64,000 nt of DNA from Sutcliffiella halmapala (GCF_002019665.1 NZ_KV917375.1:2708702-2772701); one strand, 5' to 3'. Positions 24,422 to 34,907 are shown, numbered from the stretch's first letter. Notes: generated by a model not told the origin, from the sequence alone. A program made the numbers and translations.

Positions 24422-26776
24422 TTAAGATCCGACATCTTCATTATGGCTGGATACTAATACCGTTCGCGGTTTGCTGCCTTCATAAGGGCCAACAACTCCC
24501 CTACTTTCCATCGCATCTATTAAACGAGCCGCTCTTGTATAACCGATTCTAAATCGACGTTGAAGCATGGATACAGACGCAGTTTGCATTTCTATAACGA
24601 GCTGAACTGCATCATCATACAAATCATCGTTTACATCTGCTACTTCTTCGTTTATCTCTTGTGGAATCATTTCTTCTTGATATTGCGCCTTTTGCTGTTC
24701 AATAACAAAATCAACAATCCGCTCCACTTCTTCATCAGAAAGAAACGCTCCCTGTACCCTCACAGGCTTGGAAGCTCCAGCAGGTAGGAACAACATATCA
24801 CCTCTACCTAAAAGCTTCTCCGCACCACCCATATCTAGAATAGTTCTTGAATCTGTCTGGGAGGATACGCTAAATGCAATTCTCGACGGAATATTAGCCT
24901 TAATGACCCCCGTTATTACATCTACCGAAGGACGCTGTGTAGCAATAATTAAATGAATACCTGCAGCTCGTGCCATTTGTGCAAGTCGTGTAATACAATC
25001 CTCTACATCTGAGGATGCGACCATCATTAAATCCGCTAACTCGTCCACTATCACAACAATATAAGGCAGCGAAGGTTGTTTCGCTTCATCGCTTTGATTG
25101 TGTCTTCTTATATAATCATTGTAACCTTCAATATTTCTTGTGCCGGTATGAGAAAATAATTCATATCGTCGTTCCATCTCATTTACAACTTTTTTCAAAG
25201 CTTGAGCCGCTTTTTTTGGATCCGTTACAACTGGTGCTAATAAATGTGGCACCCCATTATACATATTTAACTCTACCATTTTTGGGTCAATCATCATCAT
25301 TTTCACTTCATGCGGCTTTGCCCGAACGAGTATACTTGTGATAATGCCATTAATACAAACACTTTTTCCACTACCAGTTGCCCCGGCTACTAATAAATGC
25401 GGCATTTTGTTTAATTCTGCTACTACTGCATCACCAGAAATATCGCGACCAAGTCCAATTAATAGTTTAGCATCAGGCTTTTCTGCTTGCTTTGTATCCA
25501 ATACTTCTCTTAGTGACACCATTGCAACTTCATTGTTTGGAACTTCAATACCTATTGCAGACTTTCCTGGAATTGGCGCTTCTATTCGAATATCTTTCGC
25601 AGCTAAAGCTAAAGCTAAATCATCACTTAAATTAACAATCTTACTAACTTTCACCCCAACATCCGGATACACTTCATATTTTGTTACAGCAGGACCTAAG
25701 TGTACCTTAGTCACTTTTGCTTTTACCCCAAAACTTGCAAAGGTTTTTTCTAGTTTACGAGCATTCTGATAAATATTTTCATGCTCGGTTGTTTGAAGAT
25801 TAGTAACTGGTTCATTTAATAAGTCTAAGGAAGGCAACTCATATTCTTTATTTTCTACTTCAGTAAAAGCCATTGGCGTCGCTATAACTTCCTCCGCTTC
25901 TAGCTCCTTACTTTCCACTGTTGACTCTTCTTGCAAAGTTTTTTTCTGTCTATTCTTCTCTTCATTTTGCTTTTGCTCAGCTCGATCATTGAAGGAAGAG
26001 ATGATTGGAGGAGTCATTAATTCTTCTCCCTGTTCTTCTGCAACCACTATTTCTTGTTCTACTGCCTTTTTCGCTTCATTTTCTTTCACTTTTTGATTTT
26101 TATCCGTTTGTTTTTCCTTTTTCCGCTTTTTACTTTCTGTTCGCCAAACCTTCATATCCTCGGAAAAAGCTAACCATTGGTCTTTGACAAAAGAAAATAT
26201 CCCCAGCACTACTTTAATAACTGTATCATTGAGGGATTTACCTGTAACAAGGATGATCCCAATAACAATGAAAATAGTAGCAATCCACTGCGCACCTTTT
26301 GCATCAAACAATAAGTGAAATAATGCAAAAAGGACCGCTCCAATCATGCCGCCACCTAAATCTATTGTGCTTGTCTCACCGTTAACTTCAAACCAAAATA
26401 GTTCCCATGTATTTGCAATAACAGATGGGTCTGCAAATGTTCCACCTCGAGATAGCATTTTAAATAATGAAACATGACTTAATAGGAGAACGGACATGAT
26501 AATGACGTAAATCCCAACTAGTTGTCTTGTGAAAAAGGAAGGCACATCACGCTTCCATATAATATAGCCTGATAATATTAACAAACCGAGTAACATAAGC
26601 ATGTACCATTCGCCACTAAAAAAGCGAAATAGCAAAACAAATGCATGGCCGACCATTCCTAGTTTAGCAATGGCAATACATGTAATGGCAAGTAATAACA
26701 GGCCCATTACCTCAAAGGTAACCGTCCGTTTCCATTCATTTCGATTTTTACTCTGTCTTTTTTTTCGCTTCGACAT
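24422..26776 (-). CDS. spoIIIE: DNA translocase SpoIIIE/FtsK
   Basis: SpoIIIE pumps the remaining chromosome into the forespore across the sporulation septum. The protein has four membrane helices in the first 185 residues, a charged Lys/Glu-rich linker (about 210-330), the FtsK motor domain with Walker [10 protein letters not shown] (near residue 465) and IDPKMVEL and VDELADLMM motifs, and a C-terminal gamma winged-helix domain ([15 protein letters not shown]) that reads orientation sequences. I choose ATG 26776 with AGGTG 6 nt upstream; the GTG at 26785 overlaps that site. The length of 784 is close to the 789 of B. subtilis. It follows ylzJ after a terminator. Confidence 0.96.
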   Translation of the reverse strand: MSKRKKRQSKNRNEWKRTVTFEVMGLLLLAITCIAIAKLGMVGHAFVLLFRFFSGEWYMLMLLGLLILSGYIIWKRDVPSFFTRQLVGIYVIIMSVLLLSHVSLFKMLSRGGTFADPSVIANTWELFWFEVNGETSTIDLGGGMIGAVLFALFHLLFDAKGAQWIATIFIVIGIILVTGKSLNDTVIKVVLGIFSFVKDQWLAFSEDMKVWRTESKKRKKEKQTDKNQKVKENEAKKAVEQEIVVAEEQGEELMTPPIISSFNDRAEQKQNEEKNRQKKTLQEESTVESKELEAEEVIATPMAFTEVENKEYELPSLDLLNEPVTNLQTTEHENIYQNARKLEKTFASFGVKAKVTKVHLGPAVTKYEVYPDVGVKVSKIVNLSDDLALALAAKDIRIEAPIPGKSAIGIEVPNNEVAMVSLREVLDTKQAEKPDAKLLIGLGRDISGDAVVAELNKMPHLLVAGATGSGKSVCINGIITSILVRAKPHEVKMMMIDPKMVELNMYNGVPHLLAPVVTDPKKAAQALKKVVNEMERRYELFSHTGTRNIEGYNDYIRRHNQSDEAKQPSLPYIVVIVDELADLMMVASSDVEDCITRLAQMARAAGIHLIIATQRPSVDVITGVIKANIPSRIAFSVSSQTDSRTILDMGGAEKLLGRGDMLFLPAGASKPVRVQGAFLSDEEVERIVDFVIEQQKAQYQEEMIPQEINEEVADVNDDLYDDAVQLVIEMQTASVSMLQRRFRIGYTRAARLIDAMESRGVVGPYEGSKPRTVLVSSHNEDVGS

Positions 26777-26811
26777 TTTACTCACCTATCTACCAACATA
26801 ATGAGAAGAAG

Positions 26812-26840
26812 AAAGCAGCCAATCATTTAATGGCTGCTTT
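26812..26840. terminator. Hairpin between ylzJ and spoIIIE
   Basis: A GCAGCCA/TGGCTGC stem with a 9-nt loop. T-rich tails lie on both sides (TTTCTTCTTC on the minus strand, TTTTTCC on the plus strand). Confidence 0.6.
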
Positions 26841-26932
26841 TTCCTCTGATGCTTGTATTATATCATAAGCCATTCTTCTTGAAAGGTAGTTTACAGAAAA
26901 TATAGAGAAACTTCGCCTTATAACTGGATGCT

Positions 26933-27154
26933 TTACATATATTCGCTTAAATTGATTGTTTGTCCAGGTGAATACTCATTATTTAAGAAATGTGCAGGAT
27001 CTGTACTTAGATTACGAACGATTTGATAAGAATTCATTTCTGTTTGCATGACAACGAATGATACCCCATTGTAAGAAACTACTCGTTGTTTCTCATATTC
27101 GCTATTGTCTACTGGAAAAATGACTTCCTGTGGCATGGTTGTATATAAAATCAT
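26933..27154 (-). CDS. ylzJ: YlzJ-like protein
   Basis: A 73-residue Bacillus protein of unknown function with the family start [14 protein letters not shown] and the late motif STDPAHFLN. Its ATG overlaps the tepA stop as ATGA, so it is translated by coupling to tepA; GAAGGAAAG upstream is inside the tepA end. The tepA-ylzJ pair precedes spoIIIE in B. subtilis as well. Confidence 0.88.
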   Translation of the reverse strand: MILYTTMPQEVIFPVDNSEYEKQRVVSYNGVSFVVMQTEMNSYQIVRNLSTDPAHFLNNEYSPGQTINLSEYM

Positions 27155-27903
27155 TGCAGGATCTTTCCTTCCGAATGATCTTGGCGAGCATCCACCAATT
27201 CGTTTAATTTTTTTATCGCTTCCCCTACACCACCAACTTGATCGATTAATCCATATTCTACTGCATCGTTTCCAACGACATTGGTTCCAATATCGCGCGT
27301 TAAATTCCCTTTGGAAAGCATTAATTCTTTGAACTTTTCTTCTGATACTCTGGAATTCTTCGTCACAAAGTTTATTACCCTATCTTGCATTTTATCTAAG
27401 TATTCAAATGTTTGAGGGACACCAATAACAAGTCCTGTTAATCTTACAGGATGAATGGTCATCGTTGCTGTTTCCGCTATAAAAGAGTAATCACATGATA
27501 CCGCTATTGGAACCCCAATGGAATGGCCACCACCTAATACAAGCGATACAGAGGGTTTAGAAAGAGAGGCTAGCATTTCAGATATTGCAAGCCCTGCCTC
27601 CACGTCTCCCCCAACAGTATTTAAAATCACTAACAACCCTTCTATATTAGGGTTTTGTTCGATTGCGACAATTTGTGGAATAACATGCTCGTATTTGGTT
27701 GTCTTATTTTGAGGTGGCAGTTGGATATGCCCCTCTATCTGACCAATAATTGTTAAACAGTGAATCTTTGAATCGGGTGGTAATTGTGGAACATTAGTCT
27801 GACCTAATTGTTGTATTTTGTTTACCAATGAATCTTTACCTGCATCTTGCTTATTTGGTTCTTGCTGGGGTTGCTCTGAAGATTGATATGTAGAATCTGA
27901 CAT
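27151..27903 (-). CDS. tepA: ClpP-class serine protease TepA (YmfB)
   Basis: TepA is a ClpP-family protein first linked to protein translocation in B. subtilis and found in spore formers. The 250 residues have a low-complexity Gln/Pro-rich N-terminus (about 1-45), then the ClpP fold with [27 protein letters not shown], and [18 protein letters not shown], where the Ser in GGHSIG is at the position of the ClpP nucleophile; MTIHPV supplies the following His. It is followed by ylzJ in an ATGA overlap and preceded by the rnjB terminator. Substrates are unknown. Confidence 0.92.
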   Translation of the reverse strand: MSDSTYQSSEQPQQEPNKQDAGKDSLVNKIQQLGQTNVPQLPPDSKIHCLTIIGQIEGHIQLPPQNKTTKYEHVIPQIVAIEQNPNIEGLLVILNTVGGDVEAGLAISEMLASLSKPSVSLVLGGGHSIGVPIAVSCDYSFIAETATMTIHPVRLTGLVIGVPQTFEYLDKMQDRVINFVTKNSRVSEEKFKELMLSKGNLTRDIGTNVVGNDAVEYGLIDQVGGVGEAIKKLNELVDARQDHSEGKILQ

Positions 27904-27990
27904 GAACGTTTGCTCCTTTCATCCCTTCTAACTGAAAAACATAATCTATTCTAGTATGAACACATAGGATAATTTCATTCTTTTGGGGAT

Positions 27991-28027
27991 TAAAAAAAGC
28001 TGTTAAGGGGCTCACCCTTAACAGCTT
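27991..28027 (-). terminator. Terminator of rnjB
   Basis: A perfect 13-bp stem (AAGCTGTTAAGGG against CCCTTAACAGCTT) with a 5-nt loop, then a T run on the minus strand, 14 bp after the rnjB stop. Confidence 0.9.
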
Positions 28028-28040
28028 AATCAGCTAGTTT

Positions 28041-29705
28041 CTATACTTCCATAATGATTGGTAATATCATTGGTCTACGTCTTGTTTTTTCATAAAGATG
28101 TTGATTTAATGACTCTCGAATCTTTAGTTTCAAACTCGACCATTCCATTACTTGCTCTCTGACAGCATGGTCTAAAATATCTGCTACAATAGCATTTGCT
28201 TTTTCAAGAAGTTGTTCAGATTCTCGAACATACACAAATCCACGTGAAATGATCTCAGGACCAGCAACGATTGTTTTTCTTCCTTTGCTTATTGATACTA
28301 CGACAATTAAAATTCCATCTTGAGATAAAAGTCTTCTATCTCGTAAGACAATATTCCCAATGTCTCCTACACCTAAGCCATCAATAAGGACATTGCCCGC
28401 ATACACTTTTCCACCGTATTTCGCTTCTCCAGCTGAAAATTCCATGATTTCACCTTTATCTAGGAGAAAAATCGAATTTTCCGCTACTCCTACACTTTGT
28501 GCAACTTTAGATAAAGCTATTTGCATCTTATATTCCCCTTGAATAGGAATTACAAATTTCGGATTGAGTAAATTTAACATTAACTTCAATTCTTCTTGGC
28601 AGCCATGACCAGAAACATGAATTTTTTTCTGCCCATAAATAACCATTGCCCCTGTACGATAAATTTTATCAATTACCTTGGATACGGTTAATTCTGTGCC
28701 AGGTGAAGGAGATGCTGCAATCATCACAACATCATGTTCCTTAATTTGAACATGTTTATGCGTACCCTTTGCCATTTTCAGCAAAGATGACATCAGTTGA
28801 GAATGGGTACCTATCGTTAGAACTACCATTTTATCATTAGCCATTTTTCCCATTTCACTTACCGGTACTATAAGTTCATCTGGAATGTCTATGTATCCTA
28901 GGTTAAGGGCAATATCAATGATTTTACTAGTTGGATGAGATACGATTACCAGCTTTCTTTTGCTCTCAATGGTTGCTTGAACGATTTGTTGGATTCGAGA
29001 AAGGTTAGTTGCTAAACATGCTGCGAACACTCTTCCTTTTGCATTGTAAACAACATCTGCGATTTCCTGTTTTACCACCGCTTCTGAAATCGTATAACCC
29101 GGCTTTTCTGCGTTTGTACTATCCGCTAGTACGCATAGTACACCATCATTCCCAATCTTCGCCATCTTTCCAATATCAGCATTTTGTGCTAATTGAGCTT
29201 GGTCAAATTTGAAATCTCCAGTATGAACAATCGCTCCTTGAGATGTGTGAAAACAAATACCAACTGAATCTGGGATACTATGATTCGTTCTAAAAAAGGA
29301 GACGCTAACATTTCCTAATTCCAATATAGAATCTCCATTTATTTCATGAAAAACAACTTGTCCTGAAAGTCCTTCAGCTTTTACAAGTTCTTCCGCAAGA
29401 GCTAATGTAAGTTTCGTTCCATAGACAGGTGAATTTATTTTACGCAGAATGTAAGCTAGTCCACCTATGTGCTCTTCATGACCATGAGTTAGAAAAATCC
29501 CTTGAATTCTTTCTTTATTATCCACTAAATAAGATACATCTGGAATCACCATATCGATTCCAAACATTCCATCTTCGGGGATCATCACTCCTGAGTCTAT
29601 TACATAAATATGCTCATCCACTTCTAAGACGTACATATTTTTCCCGATTTCTCCAACGCCCCCAAGGGAAAATACTTTGAGCTTCTCTATCTTTGTTGTA
29701 TTCAC
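28041..29705 (-). CDS. rnjB: Ribonuclease J2
   Basis: RNase J2 is the partner of RNase J1 in 5' exonuclease/endonuclease mRNA decay and rRNA maturation. The 554 residues have the metallo-beta-lactamase/beta-CASP core and the C-terminal domain (VHVSGHGCQEELKLMLNLL, DGLGVGDIGNIVLRDRRLLSQDG). The metal motif reads THGHEEHIGG, with Glu where J1 enzymes have the key Asp (HxHxDH), as expected of the weakly active J2 type. The start is GTG at 29705 with GGAGG 8 nt upstream. It lies between dapA and tepA as in B. subtilis. Confidence 0.94.
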   Translation of the reverse strand: MNTTKIEKLKVFSLGGVGEIGKNMYVLEVDEHIYVIDSGVMIPEDGMFGIDMVIPDVSYLVDNKERIQGIFLTHGHEEHIGGLAYILRKINSPVYGTKLTLALAEELVKAEGLSGQVVFHEINGDSILELGNVSVSFFRTNHSIPDSVGICFHTSQGAIVHTGDFKFDQAQLAQNADIGKMAKIGNDGVLCVLADSTNAEKPGYTISEAVVKQEIADVVYNAKGRVFAACLATNLSRIQQIVQATIESKRKLVIVSHPTSKIIDIALNLGYIDIPDELIVPVSEMGKMANDKMVVLTIGTHSQLMSSLLKMAKGTHKHVQIKEHDVVMIAASPSPGTELTVSKVIDKIYRTGAMVIYGQKKIHVSGHGCQEELKLMLNLLNPKFVIPIQGEYKMQIALSKVAQSVGVAENSIFLLDKGEIMEFSAGEAKYGGKVYAGNVLIDGLGVGDIGNIVLRDRRLLSQDGILIVVVSISKGRKTIVAGPEIISRGFVYVRESEQLLEKANAIVADILDHAVREQVMEWSSLKLKIRESLNQHLYEKTRRRPMILPIIMEV

Positions 29706-29867
29706 TAGTCTTCCCTCCTACTTGTATGTAAAAACTTATGACGAAAATGCATACTTCTTTTTATGAGATCAACAAACACTAACCTTTTAATCTAAAAGAA
29801 TATCCGCTCCAGTCATTTGCCATTATTATAACGTATGCAAGAATTGGAATACAAGAAATATTATGAG

Positions 29868-29908
29868 AATAAGAAAGGCCAAAGCTTAGTAATTCATGCT
29901 TTGACCTT
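29868..29908 (-). terminator. Terminator of dapG-dapA
   Basis: An AAGGTCAAAGC/GCTTTGGCCTT stem (one G-T pair) with a 12-nt loop, then TCTTATTC on the minus strand, 14 bp after the dapA stop. Confidence 0.75.
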
Positions 29909-29921
29909 AACTTTTATAAAA

Positions 29922-30794
29922 TTATATGGATTGTAATAGGCTAGTTAATTCTGCTCTTTCTTGTTCAGATAATGGAACTAAAGGTAGTCTTACTCCACCA
30001 ACATCTAATCCTTTTAACTGCAATGCAGTTTTTACTGGTGTTGGACTTGGTGCAGAGAACATTCCATTCATCACAGGTGTTAATTTTTGATGAAGCTTTG
30101 CTGCTTTCGCATTCTCTCCAGTTTCAAATGCATGGATCATTTCCTGCATTTCCTTACCAATGATGTGGGAAGCAACTGAAACAATACCGTTCCCCCCAAT
30201 AGAAAGCACTGGTAACGTCAAGCTATCATCTCCACAGTACAAGAGAAAATCTTCTGGTGTTTTGGCAATAATTTCAGTAATTGTATCTAAATTGCCACTC
30301 GCTTCTTTTACCGCAATGATATTTTTTTCTTGTGATAATCGAACAATAGTATCCGCACTTATGTTTACAACAGATCGACCTGGAACATTATAAAGCATAA
30401 CTGGCAAGGATGTTTCTGTTGCGATTGCTTTGAAATGCTGATAGAGTCCCTCTTGGCTTGGCTTGTTATAGTACGGTGCAACAAGCATTATTGCATCTAC
30501 ACCGACTTCTTCAGCTTTTTTAGTTAAGTCAATTGACGCTCTTGTGTTATTACTACCCGTACCTGCAATAACAGGGATACGCCCCTCGACAACTGTTACT
30601 ACATGACGAAATAATGCTAACTTTTCTTCTGTTGATAGTGTTGGAGATTCCCCTGTTGTCCCTGCAATTACAAGCGAATCTGTTCCATTTTTTATTAGAT
30701 AGTTCACTAATTGTGTGGTTTTCTCAAAATCTATATTTCCTTTATTGTCAAACGGTGTCACCATTGCTGTTGAAACTTTACCAAAGTTAATCAT
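29922..30794 (-). CDS. dapA: 4-hydroxy-tetrahydrodipicolinate synthase
   Basis: DapA condenses pyruvate with aspartate semialdehyde, the branch step to lysine, meso-diaminopimelate and dipicolinate. The 290 residues show GTTGESPTL (45-53), the catalytic Y135 and R140 in MLYNVPGR, and the Schiff-base K163 in AVKEASG. I choose ATG 30794 (MINFGKVSTAMVTPFD), with AAGGAGAG about 10 nt upstream; the ATG at 30815 has no ribosome site. The start overlaps the dapG end by 8 bp. The product also feeds DpaA/DpaB (spoVFAB), encoded upstream. Confidence 0.96.
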   Translation of the reverse strand: MINFGKVSTAMVTPFDNKGNIDFEKTTQLVNYLIKNGTDSLVIAGTTGESPTLSTEEKLALFRHVVTVVEGRIPVIAGTGSNNTRASIDLTKKAEEVGVDAIMLVAPYYNKPSQEGLYQHFKAIATETSLPVMLYNVPGRSVVNISADTIVRLSQEKNIIAVKEASGNLDTITEIIAKTPEDFLLYCGDDSLTLPVLSIGGNGIVSVASHIIGKEMQEMIHAFETGENAKAAKLHQKLTPVMNGMFSAPSPTPVKTALQLKGLDVGGVRLPLVPLSEQERAELTSLLQSI

Positions 30795-32058
30795 GGACAC
30801 GAATCTCTCCTTCATCTATTACTGCTTGTAGAACAGTTAGTTGTTTTTTTGCTAGGTTAAATGCTCCGTGTAATGCATTAACCGCTTGAATCATGTCTTG
30901 TTGCTTGACTAAGACCCATATTGTCGTATGGCTGTCAGCTGATTGTAGTATTTGAATACCAAGTTCAGATAAAGCTGTCACAATTTTTGCCGTAACCCCA
31001 GGGACTCCCGTCATTCCTGCACCAACTGTGGCAACCTTTGCACAATGTCTGGTTACTTTCGGTTCATAGCCTAAGCCTCTCAAAACATTAATCGCTTTTT
31101 CACTCATTTCATCCGTTACTGTATAGACAACACTAGTAGGTGAAATATTGAAAAAATCCACACTAATTTCCTCATTTGCCATTGCTCGGAAAACCTCTGT
31201 TTGGATTCCGTATTTACCTTCTTTTGCATATACTTTGATTTGGGTCACGTTTGGCACATGTGCAATCCCTGTTATGAGTCGCTCTTTAACATCTGACCCC
31301 TTGCTAACTTTATCTAATGAGGTGACAAGGGTGCCAGGTGCCTTAGAGTAAGTAGATCGTATACGTATCGGTATCTTGGCCTGCATAGCTACCTCTACAG
31401 CTCGAGGATGGATAACCTTTGCACCTTGGTATGCCATGTTACAAATTTCGTTATAAGTGACAATCGGAAGTGGTCTGGCATCTTTCACAATTCGAGGATC
31501 TGCTGTCATCACTCCCTCGACATCGGTAAATATTTCAATCCACTCTGCTTGCAAAGCAGCTCCTAGTGCCGCCGCGGATGTATCACTACCACCGCGACCT
31601 ATTGTACAAATGTCACCATTCTTGGACTCTCCTTGGAAGCCTGCAACCACTACAACATCGTGCCGATCCAATGCCTCTAAGAGACGATCACACTTCATGT
31701 CTATAATTCTCGCATTTGTATGATCATTGTTCGTACGAAATCCTGCCTGTGGACCATTTAGCGAAGTAACTGCTATCCCTTTATTTAATAGCATATTACT
31801 AAAAACAATCGAGGAAATAATTTCACCACAAGAAAGGAGAATGTCTATTTCACGTTTAGAAACGTTTTGCTTACCATCTTCTACTAAGCTCAGCAAGGTG
31901 TCTGTCGCATAAGGCTCTCCTTTACGTCCCATAGCAGAAACGACCACAACTACCTTAAAACCATCATCTACAGCTTTTTTAATATGTTGATAGGCAAACT
32001 CTCTGGTACTTTCATCTCTAACGGACGTTCCACCAAATTTTTGAACAACAATTTTCAT
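30787..32058 (-). CDS. dapG: Aspartate kinase (DapG type)
   Basis: Aspartokinase phosphorylates aspartate to begin the lysine/DAP/threonine/methionine pathways. The DapG isozyme of B. subtilis is the one controlled by diaminopimelate. The protein starts MKIVVQKFGGTSVRD, has the kinase domain (GFQGESKNGDICTIGRGGSDTSA) and two C-terminal ACT domains (about 275-410; VATVGAGMTGVPGVTAKI). The start at 32058 is set by AGAGGTG upstream; the ATG at 32106 would add 16 unlikely residues. At 423 residues it is about 20 longer than B. subtilis DapG, with the extra at the C-terminus. A terminator after asd and a TTGACA-type promoter suggest an own transcript with dapA. Confidence 0.94.
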   Translation of the reverse strand: MKIVVQKFGGTSVRDESTREFAYQHIKKAVDDGFKVVVVVSAMGRKGEPYATDTLLSLVEDGKQNVSKREIDILLSCGEIISSIVFSNMLLNKGIAVTSLNGPQAGFRTNNDHTNARIIDMKCDRLLEALDRHDVVVVAGFQGESKNGDICTIGRGGSDTSAAALGAALQAEWIEIFTDVEGVMTADPRIVKDARPLPIVTYNEICNMAYQGAKVIHPRAVEVAMQAKIPIRIRSTYSKAPGTLVTSLDKVSKGSDVKERLITGIAHVPNVTQIKVYAKEGKYGIQTEVFRAMANEEISVDFFNISPTSVVYTVTDEMSEKAINVLRGLGYEPKVTRHCAKVATVGAGMTGVPGVTAKIVTALSELGIQILQSADSHTTIWVLVKQQDMIQAVNALHGAFNLAKKQLTVLQAVIDEGEIRVHD

Positions 32059-32085
32059 AATTAGGCACCTCTTTGTTTTAAAACA

Positions 32086-32114
32086 TCCATAATACATACG
32101 AAACATGCTGTCAA
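32086..32114 (-). promoter_or_regulatory. Candidate promoter of dapG-dapA
   Basis: A perfect -35 TTGACA (32109-32114) on the minus strand, a 17-nt spacer, and a poor -10 TATGGA (32086-32091). Its place after the asd terminator supports it. Confidence 0.4.
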
Positions 32115-32197
32115 AATAGTACCTAATGTACTAGAATTCATTGTTCAAGATAAGAGGGGATGCGTTAAAGGGTTAAGGCCTGGGATTTACAGCAGAA

Positions 32198-32230
32198 AAG
32201 AAAAGGTCTCGCTTCATTAGACCTTTTCTT
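32198..32230 (-). terminator. Terminator of asd
   Basis: A perfect 12-bp stem (AAGAAAAGGTCT against AGACCTTTTCTT) with a 9-nt loop, then TTCTG on the minus strand, 8 bp after the asd stop. Confidence 0.75.
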
Positions 32231-32237
32231 ACGTGCT

Positions 32238-33278
32238 TTATTTTACTACACCTAGTTTGACTAAGCTTTCTGCTATTTGCACGGAATTCCAAGCAGCACC
32301 CTTTAAGAGATTGTCTGAAACAATCCATAAATGGAATCCTTTTTTATTGTCAAGGTCTTGTCTAATTCTTCCGACAAATACATCGTTTAACCCAACACAG
32401 TTTGCAGGCATCGGATAAAGTTGCTCTTCTGGTTTGTCTTGTAATACCACACCAGGCGCTTTCTCTAACAAAGCCCTCATATCTTGAACTGTCACATTTT
32501 CGTCCTCAATTTCAATATATACAGATTCAGAATGTCCTGTGACAACTGGTAGGCGTACACATGTTGCAGCAACTTGAAGATTTTGATCATGCATGATTTT
32601 CTTTGTCTCATTTATCATCTTTAATTCTTCAAAAGTAAAGCCATTTTCCTCAAACTTATCAATCTGAGGTACCGCGTTGAAAGCGATTTGGTAATGTTTT
32701 TTATCACCTTTAACAGGTAAGATGCTCGGAGTGAAATCTTCTTTATTTAAAATCGCTTGAGATTGAGATTCCAATTCTTCAATAGCAGCTGCACCTGCAC
32801 CAGAAACTGCTTGGTACGTCGATACAATAATTTTGTTTAAGCCATAATTCTTTCTAATTGGTTCAAGCGCCACCACCATTTGAATCGTTGAACAATTCGG
32901 GTTGGCAATGATGCCGTTGTGTTCATTTATATCAAACTCGTTAACTTCTGGAACAACTAGCGGTACATTAGGATCCATACGGAACGCACTTGTGTTATCG
33001 ACGACTATTGCTCCTCTTTTCGCTGCTTCTGGAGCAAGCTCTTTCGAAACACTACCTCCTGCACTGAATAAAGCGATATGAACTCCTTCAAATTTTTCCG
33101 GTTCCGCTTTTTCTACAGTAAACTCTTGTCCTTTAAATAATACTTTTTTACCTGCTGAACGTTCAGAAGATAATAGAGTCAACTTCTCGATTGGGAAATT
33201 TCTTTCTTCTAATGTATGGAGCATTTGCTGACCAACTGCCCCAGTTGCACCTACTACTGCTACATGATAACCTTTCAT
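32238..33278 (-). CDS. asd: Aspartate-semialdehyde dehydrogenase
   Basis: Asd reduces aspartyl phosphate with NADPH to aspartate semialdehyde, the substrate of DapA. The 346 residues show the NADP loop GATGAVGQQML (10-20), the catalytic C129 in ANPNCSTIQM, and SGAGAAAIEEL of the dimerisation domain. The ATG at 33278 has GGAGAGGTG upstream. It lies after spoVFB; terminators on both sides suggest it can be transcribed alone. A TTAAAA/TATACT pair with 16 nt between them in 33279-33361 is a possible promoter. Confidence 0.96.
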   Translation of the reverse strand: MKGYHVAVVGATGAVGQQMLHTLEERNFPIEKLTLLSSERSAGKKVLFKGQEFTVEKAEPEKFEGVHIALFSAGGSVSKELAPEAAKRGAIVVDNTSAFRMDPNVPLVVPEVNEFDINEHNGIIANPNCSTIQMVVALEPIRKNYGLNKIIVSTYQAVSGAGAAAIEELESQSQAILNKEDFTPSILPVKGDKKHYQIAFNAVPQIDKFEENGFTFEELKMINETKKIMHDQNLQVAATCVRLPVVTGHSESVYIEIEDENVTVQDMRALLEKAPGVVLQDKPEEQLYPMPANCVGLNDVFVGRIRQDLDNKKGFHLWIVSDNLLKGAAWNSVQIAESLVKLGVVK

Positions 33279-33361
33279 CTATTAAAGCACCTCTCCATAA
33301 CAAATAAAATAGTATAAACATTCATACTTAATTTTTAATTTTATCATATTACTCAAATAAA

Positions 33362-33391
33362 GAAGAGAAGAAATTTGCTTTTCTTCTCTTC
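33362..33391. terminator. Hairpin between spoVFB and asd
   Basis: A perfect 12-bp stem (GAAGAGAAGAAA against TTTCTTCTCTTC) with a 6-nt loop, then TTTATTTG on the minus strand, 18 bp after spoVFB. Confidence 0.7.
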
Positions 33392-33408
33392 TTCATTCAA
33401 TTTACTTT

Positions 33409-34008
33409 TTAGAGATCGTCTTTGTATCGTTCTACGATAACTGGCTGCACTTGTTTATTTTCTAATGCGTGTAAGACAGTAGGAACAAGCATTTCCATCC
33501 TAGCTACCATTGAATTTGGTTTTTTTTCTGGTGCGTCCTGTCCAAAAGGGATAAAATATATATTCTTTGTCGACATAAGCCTCATTAAATTCATTCCGTT
33601 TAAACCAAGTGCATCATTAGTGGAGATTCCAAGTACAACCGGGTTATGGTTACGAAGTGTTGCCTTTGCTGCCATTAGAACAGGAGATTCAGTTAAGGCA
33701 TTCGCTAGCTTGCTCATAGAATTCCCAGTTAATGGCGCAATGATCATACAGTCTAATGGAATTTTAGGGCCAAGTGGTTCAGCCTTTACGATTGAATCAA
33801 TTACTTTATTACCTGTAATTTCTTCAATCTTTTTTATCCACTCTTCCCCTTCGCCAAATCTCGTGTTTGTATTTTGAACAGTGAAGGTAACAACTGGTAA
33901 GACTTCTGCACCTGCATCTACTAATTTTTTCAATTCAGGTACCACTGCATCATACGTACAATGAGAGCCAGTTAACCCAAACCCTAGACGTTTTCCTCTT
34001 AAATCCAT
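33409..34008 (-). CDS. spoVFB: Dipicolinate synthase subunit B
   Basis: SpoVFB (DpaB) is the flavoprotein-like subunit of dipicolinate synthase, made in the mother cell, which supplies the dipicolinic acid stored in the spore core for heat resistance. The 199 residues begin MDLRGKRLGFGLTGSHCTYD and contain IIAPLTGNSMSKLANALTESPVLMAAKATLRN, the typical HFCD/DfpA-like flavoprotein pattern. It starts 2 bp after the spoVFA stop with AAAGGAG, so the two are co-expressed. A hairpin terminator follows. Confidence 0.96.
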   Translation of the reverse strand: MDLRGKRLGFGLTGSHCTYDAVVPELKKLVDAGAEVLPVVTFTVQNTNTRFGEGEEWIKKIEEITGNKVIDSIVKAEPLGPKIPLDCMIIAPLTGNSMSKLANALTESPVLMAAKATLRNHNPVVLGISTNDALGLNGMNLMRLMSTKNIYFIPFGQDAPEKKPNSMVARMEMLVPTVLHALENKQVQPVIVERYKDDL

Positions 34009-34010
34009 AA

Positions 34011-34907
34011 TTAATTCTCCTTTCGCCCTTCCAAGCCATCTTTAAGTAACTGTGACAGCACATTTGCAACTATTTGCCCCGCAGTCTTAGGAGCTACAAT
34101 TCCTGGAAGTCCCGGTGCTAATAACGCTTTTATTCCTCTTTTTTCTGCATAACGGAAATCTGTTCCACCTGGCTTAGATGCTAAATCAATGATTAATGTG
34201 TGAGCAGGCATCTTGGAAATGACATCTGAAGTAACAATTAAATGTGGAATAGTATTAATGACAACATCGACATCAGAAACACTTGTTGAAAGATCCTTTA
34301 ATAAAAAGGGAGTTAAGCCCATCTCAAAGATCCGAGCAATATGTTCTGATTTTCTAGCACCAACCCGTACATTTGCTCCCAGTACTGAAAACGTTCGCGC
34401 GACACTCATTCCAACACGCCCAAGACCTAAAACTGCTATCTTGGAGTTGTGGATCGTGATATCTGTATGTTGAATTACCATCATAATTGTTCCTTCAACA
34501 GTTGGAATGGCATTATAAATTGCTACGTCATCTCGTTCAAATAACTGAACTAATTTCCGATTAGTACTCAACACTAACTGATCTAAATAACCGTTTGTTA
34601 TACCTGAGTAAATCGTACAATGAGCGGGAGTTTGTTTTACTAATTCCTCTGTTAAAATAATCTTCTCATTCGAAAATATTGTATCCACCTGGCCTTCTAA
34701 ATTCGTCCCAGGGACAGGTAGGATAATGGCACTAACGGTGGAGAAGTCCACTTCGTCTATTTGCTCCTTTGAAGCACCAGTAAAACCATGATCCAATTGA
34801 TCAAATCCAACAAGAGATAGCTTTGCGTCAAGCTCAATAAGCTTACGAATCACTTCGAGCTGCCTTGCATCACCGCCAATGACAGCTATGTGCATTCCGG
34901 TCAGCAT
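34011..34907 (-). CDS. spoVFA: Dipicolinate synthase subunit A
   Basis: SpoVFA (DpaA) is the NAD(P)-binding subunit of dipicolinate synthase, which oxidises the DapA product to dipicolinate in the mother cell. The 298 residues start MLTGMHIAVIGGDARQLE, continue LVGFDQLDHGFTGA, and hold the Rossmann motif AVLGLGRVGMSVART and LLAPGLPGIVAPKTAGQI. The start at 34907 is set by AGGTGA upstream and the family start; the ORF extends 22 codons further without a ribosome site. A sigma-K-type promoter lies 66 nt upstream, in line with the known sigma-K control of spoVF. Confidence 0.97.
   Translation of the reverse strand: MLTGMHIAVIGGDARQLEVIRKLIELDAKLSLVGFDQLDHGFTGASKEQIDEVDFSTVSAIILPVPGTNLEGQVDTIFSNEKIILTEELVKQTPAHCTIYSGITNGYLDQLVLSTNRKLVQLFERDDVAIYNAIPTVEGTIMMVIQHTDITIHNSKIAVLGLGRVGMSVARTFSVLGANVRVGARKSEHIARIFEMGLTPFLLKDLSTSVSDVDVVINTIPHLIVTSDVISKMPAHTLIIDLASKPGGTDFRYAEKRGIKALLAPGLPGIVAPKTAGQIVANVLSQLLKDGLEGRKEN

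Noticed and set aside
32059-32197. Lysine riboswitch before dapG
   Set aside because: The leader is only about 140 bp and shows none of the long multi-helix L-box layout; the DapG isozyme is not riboswitch-controlled in B. subtilis.
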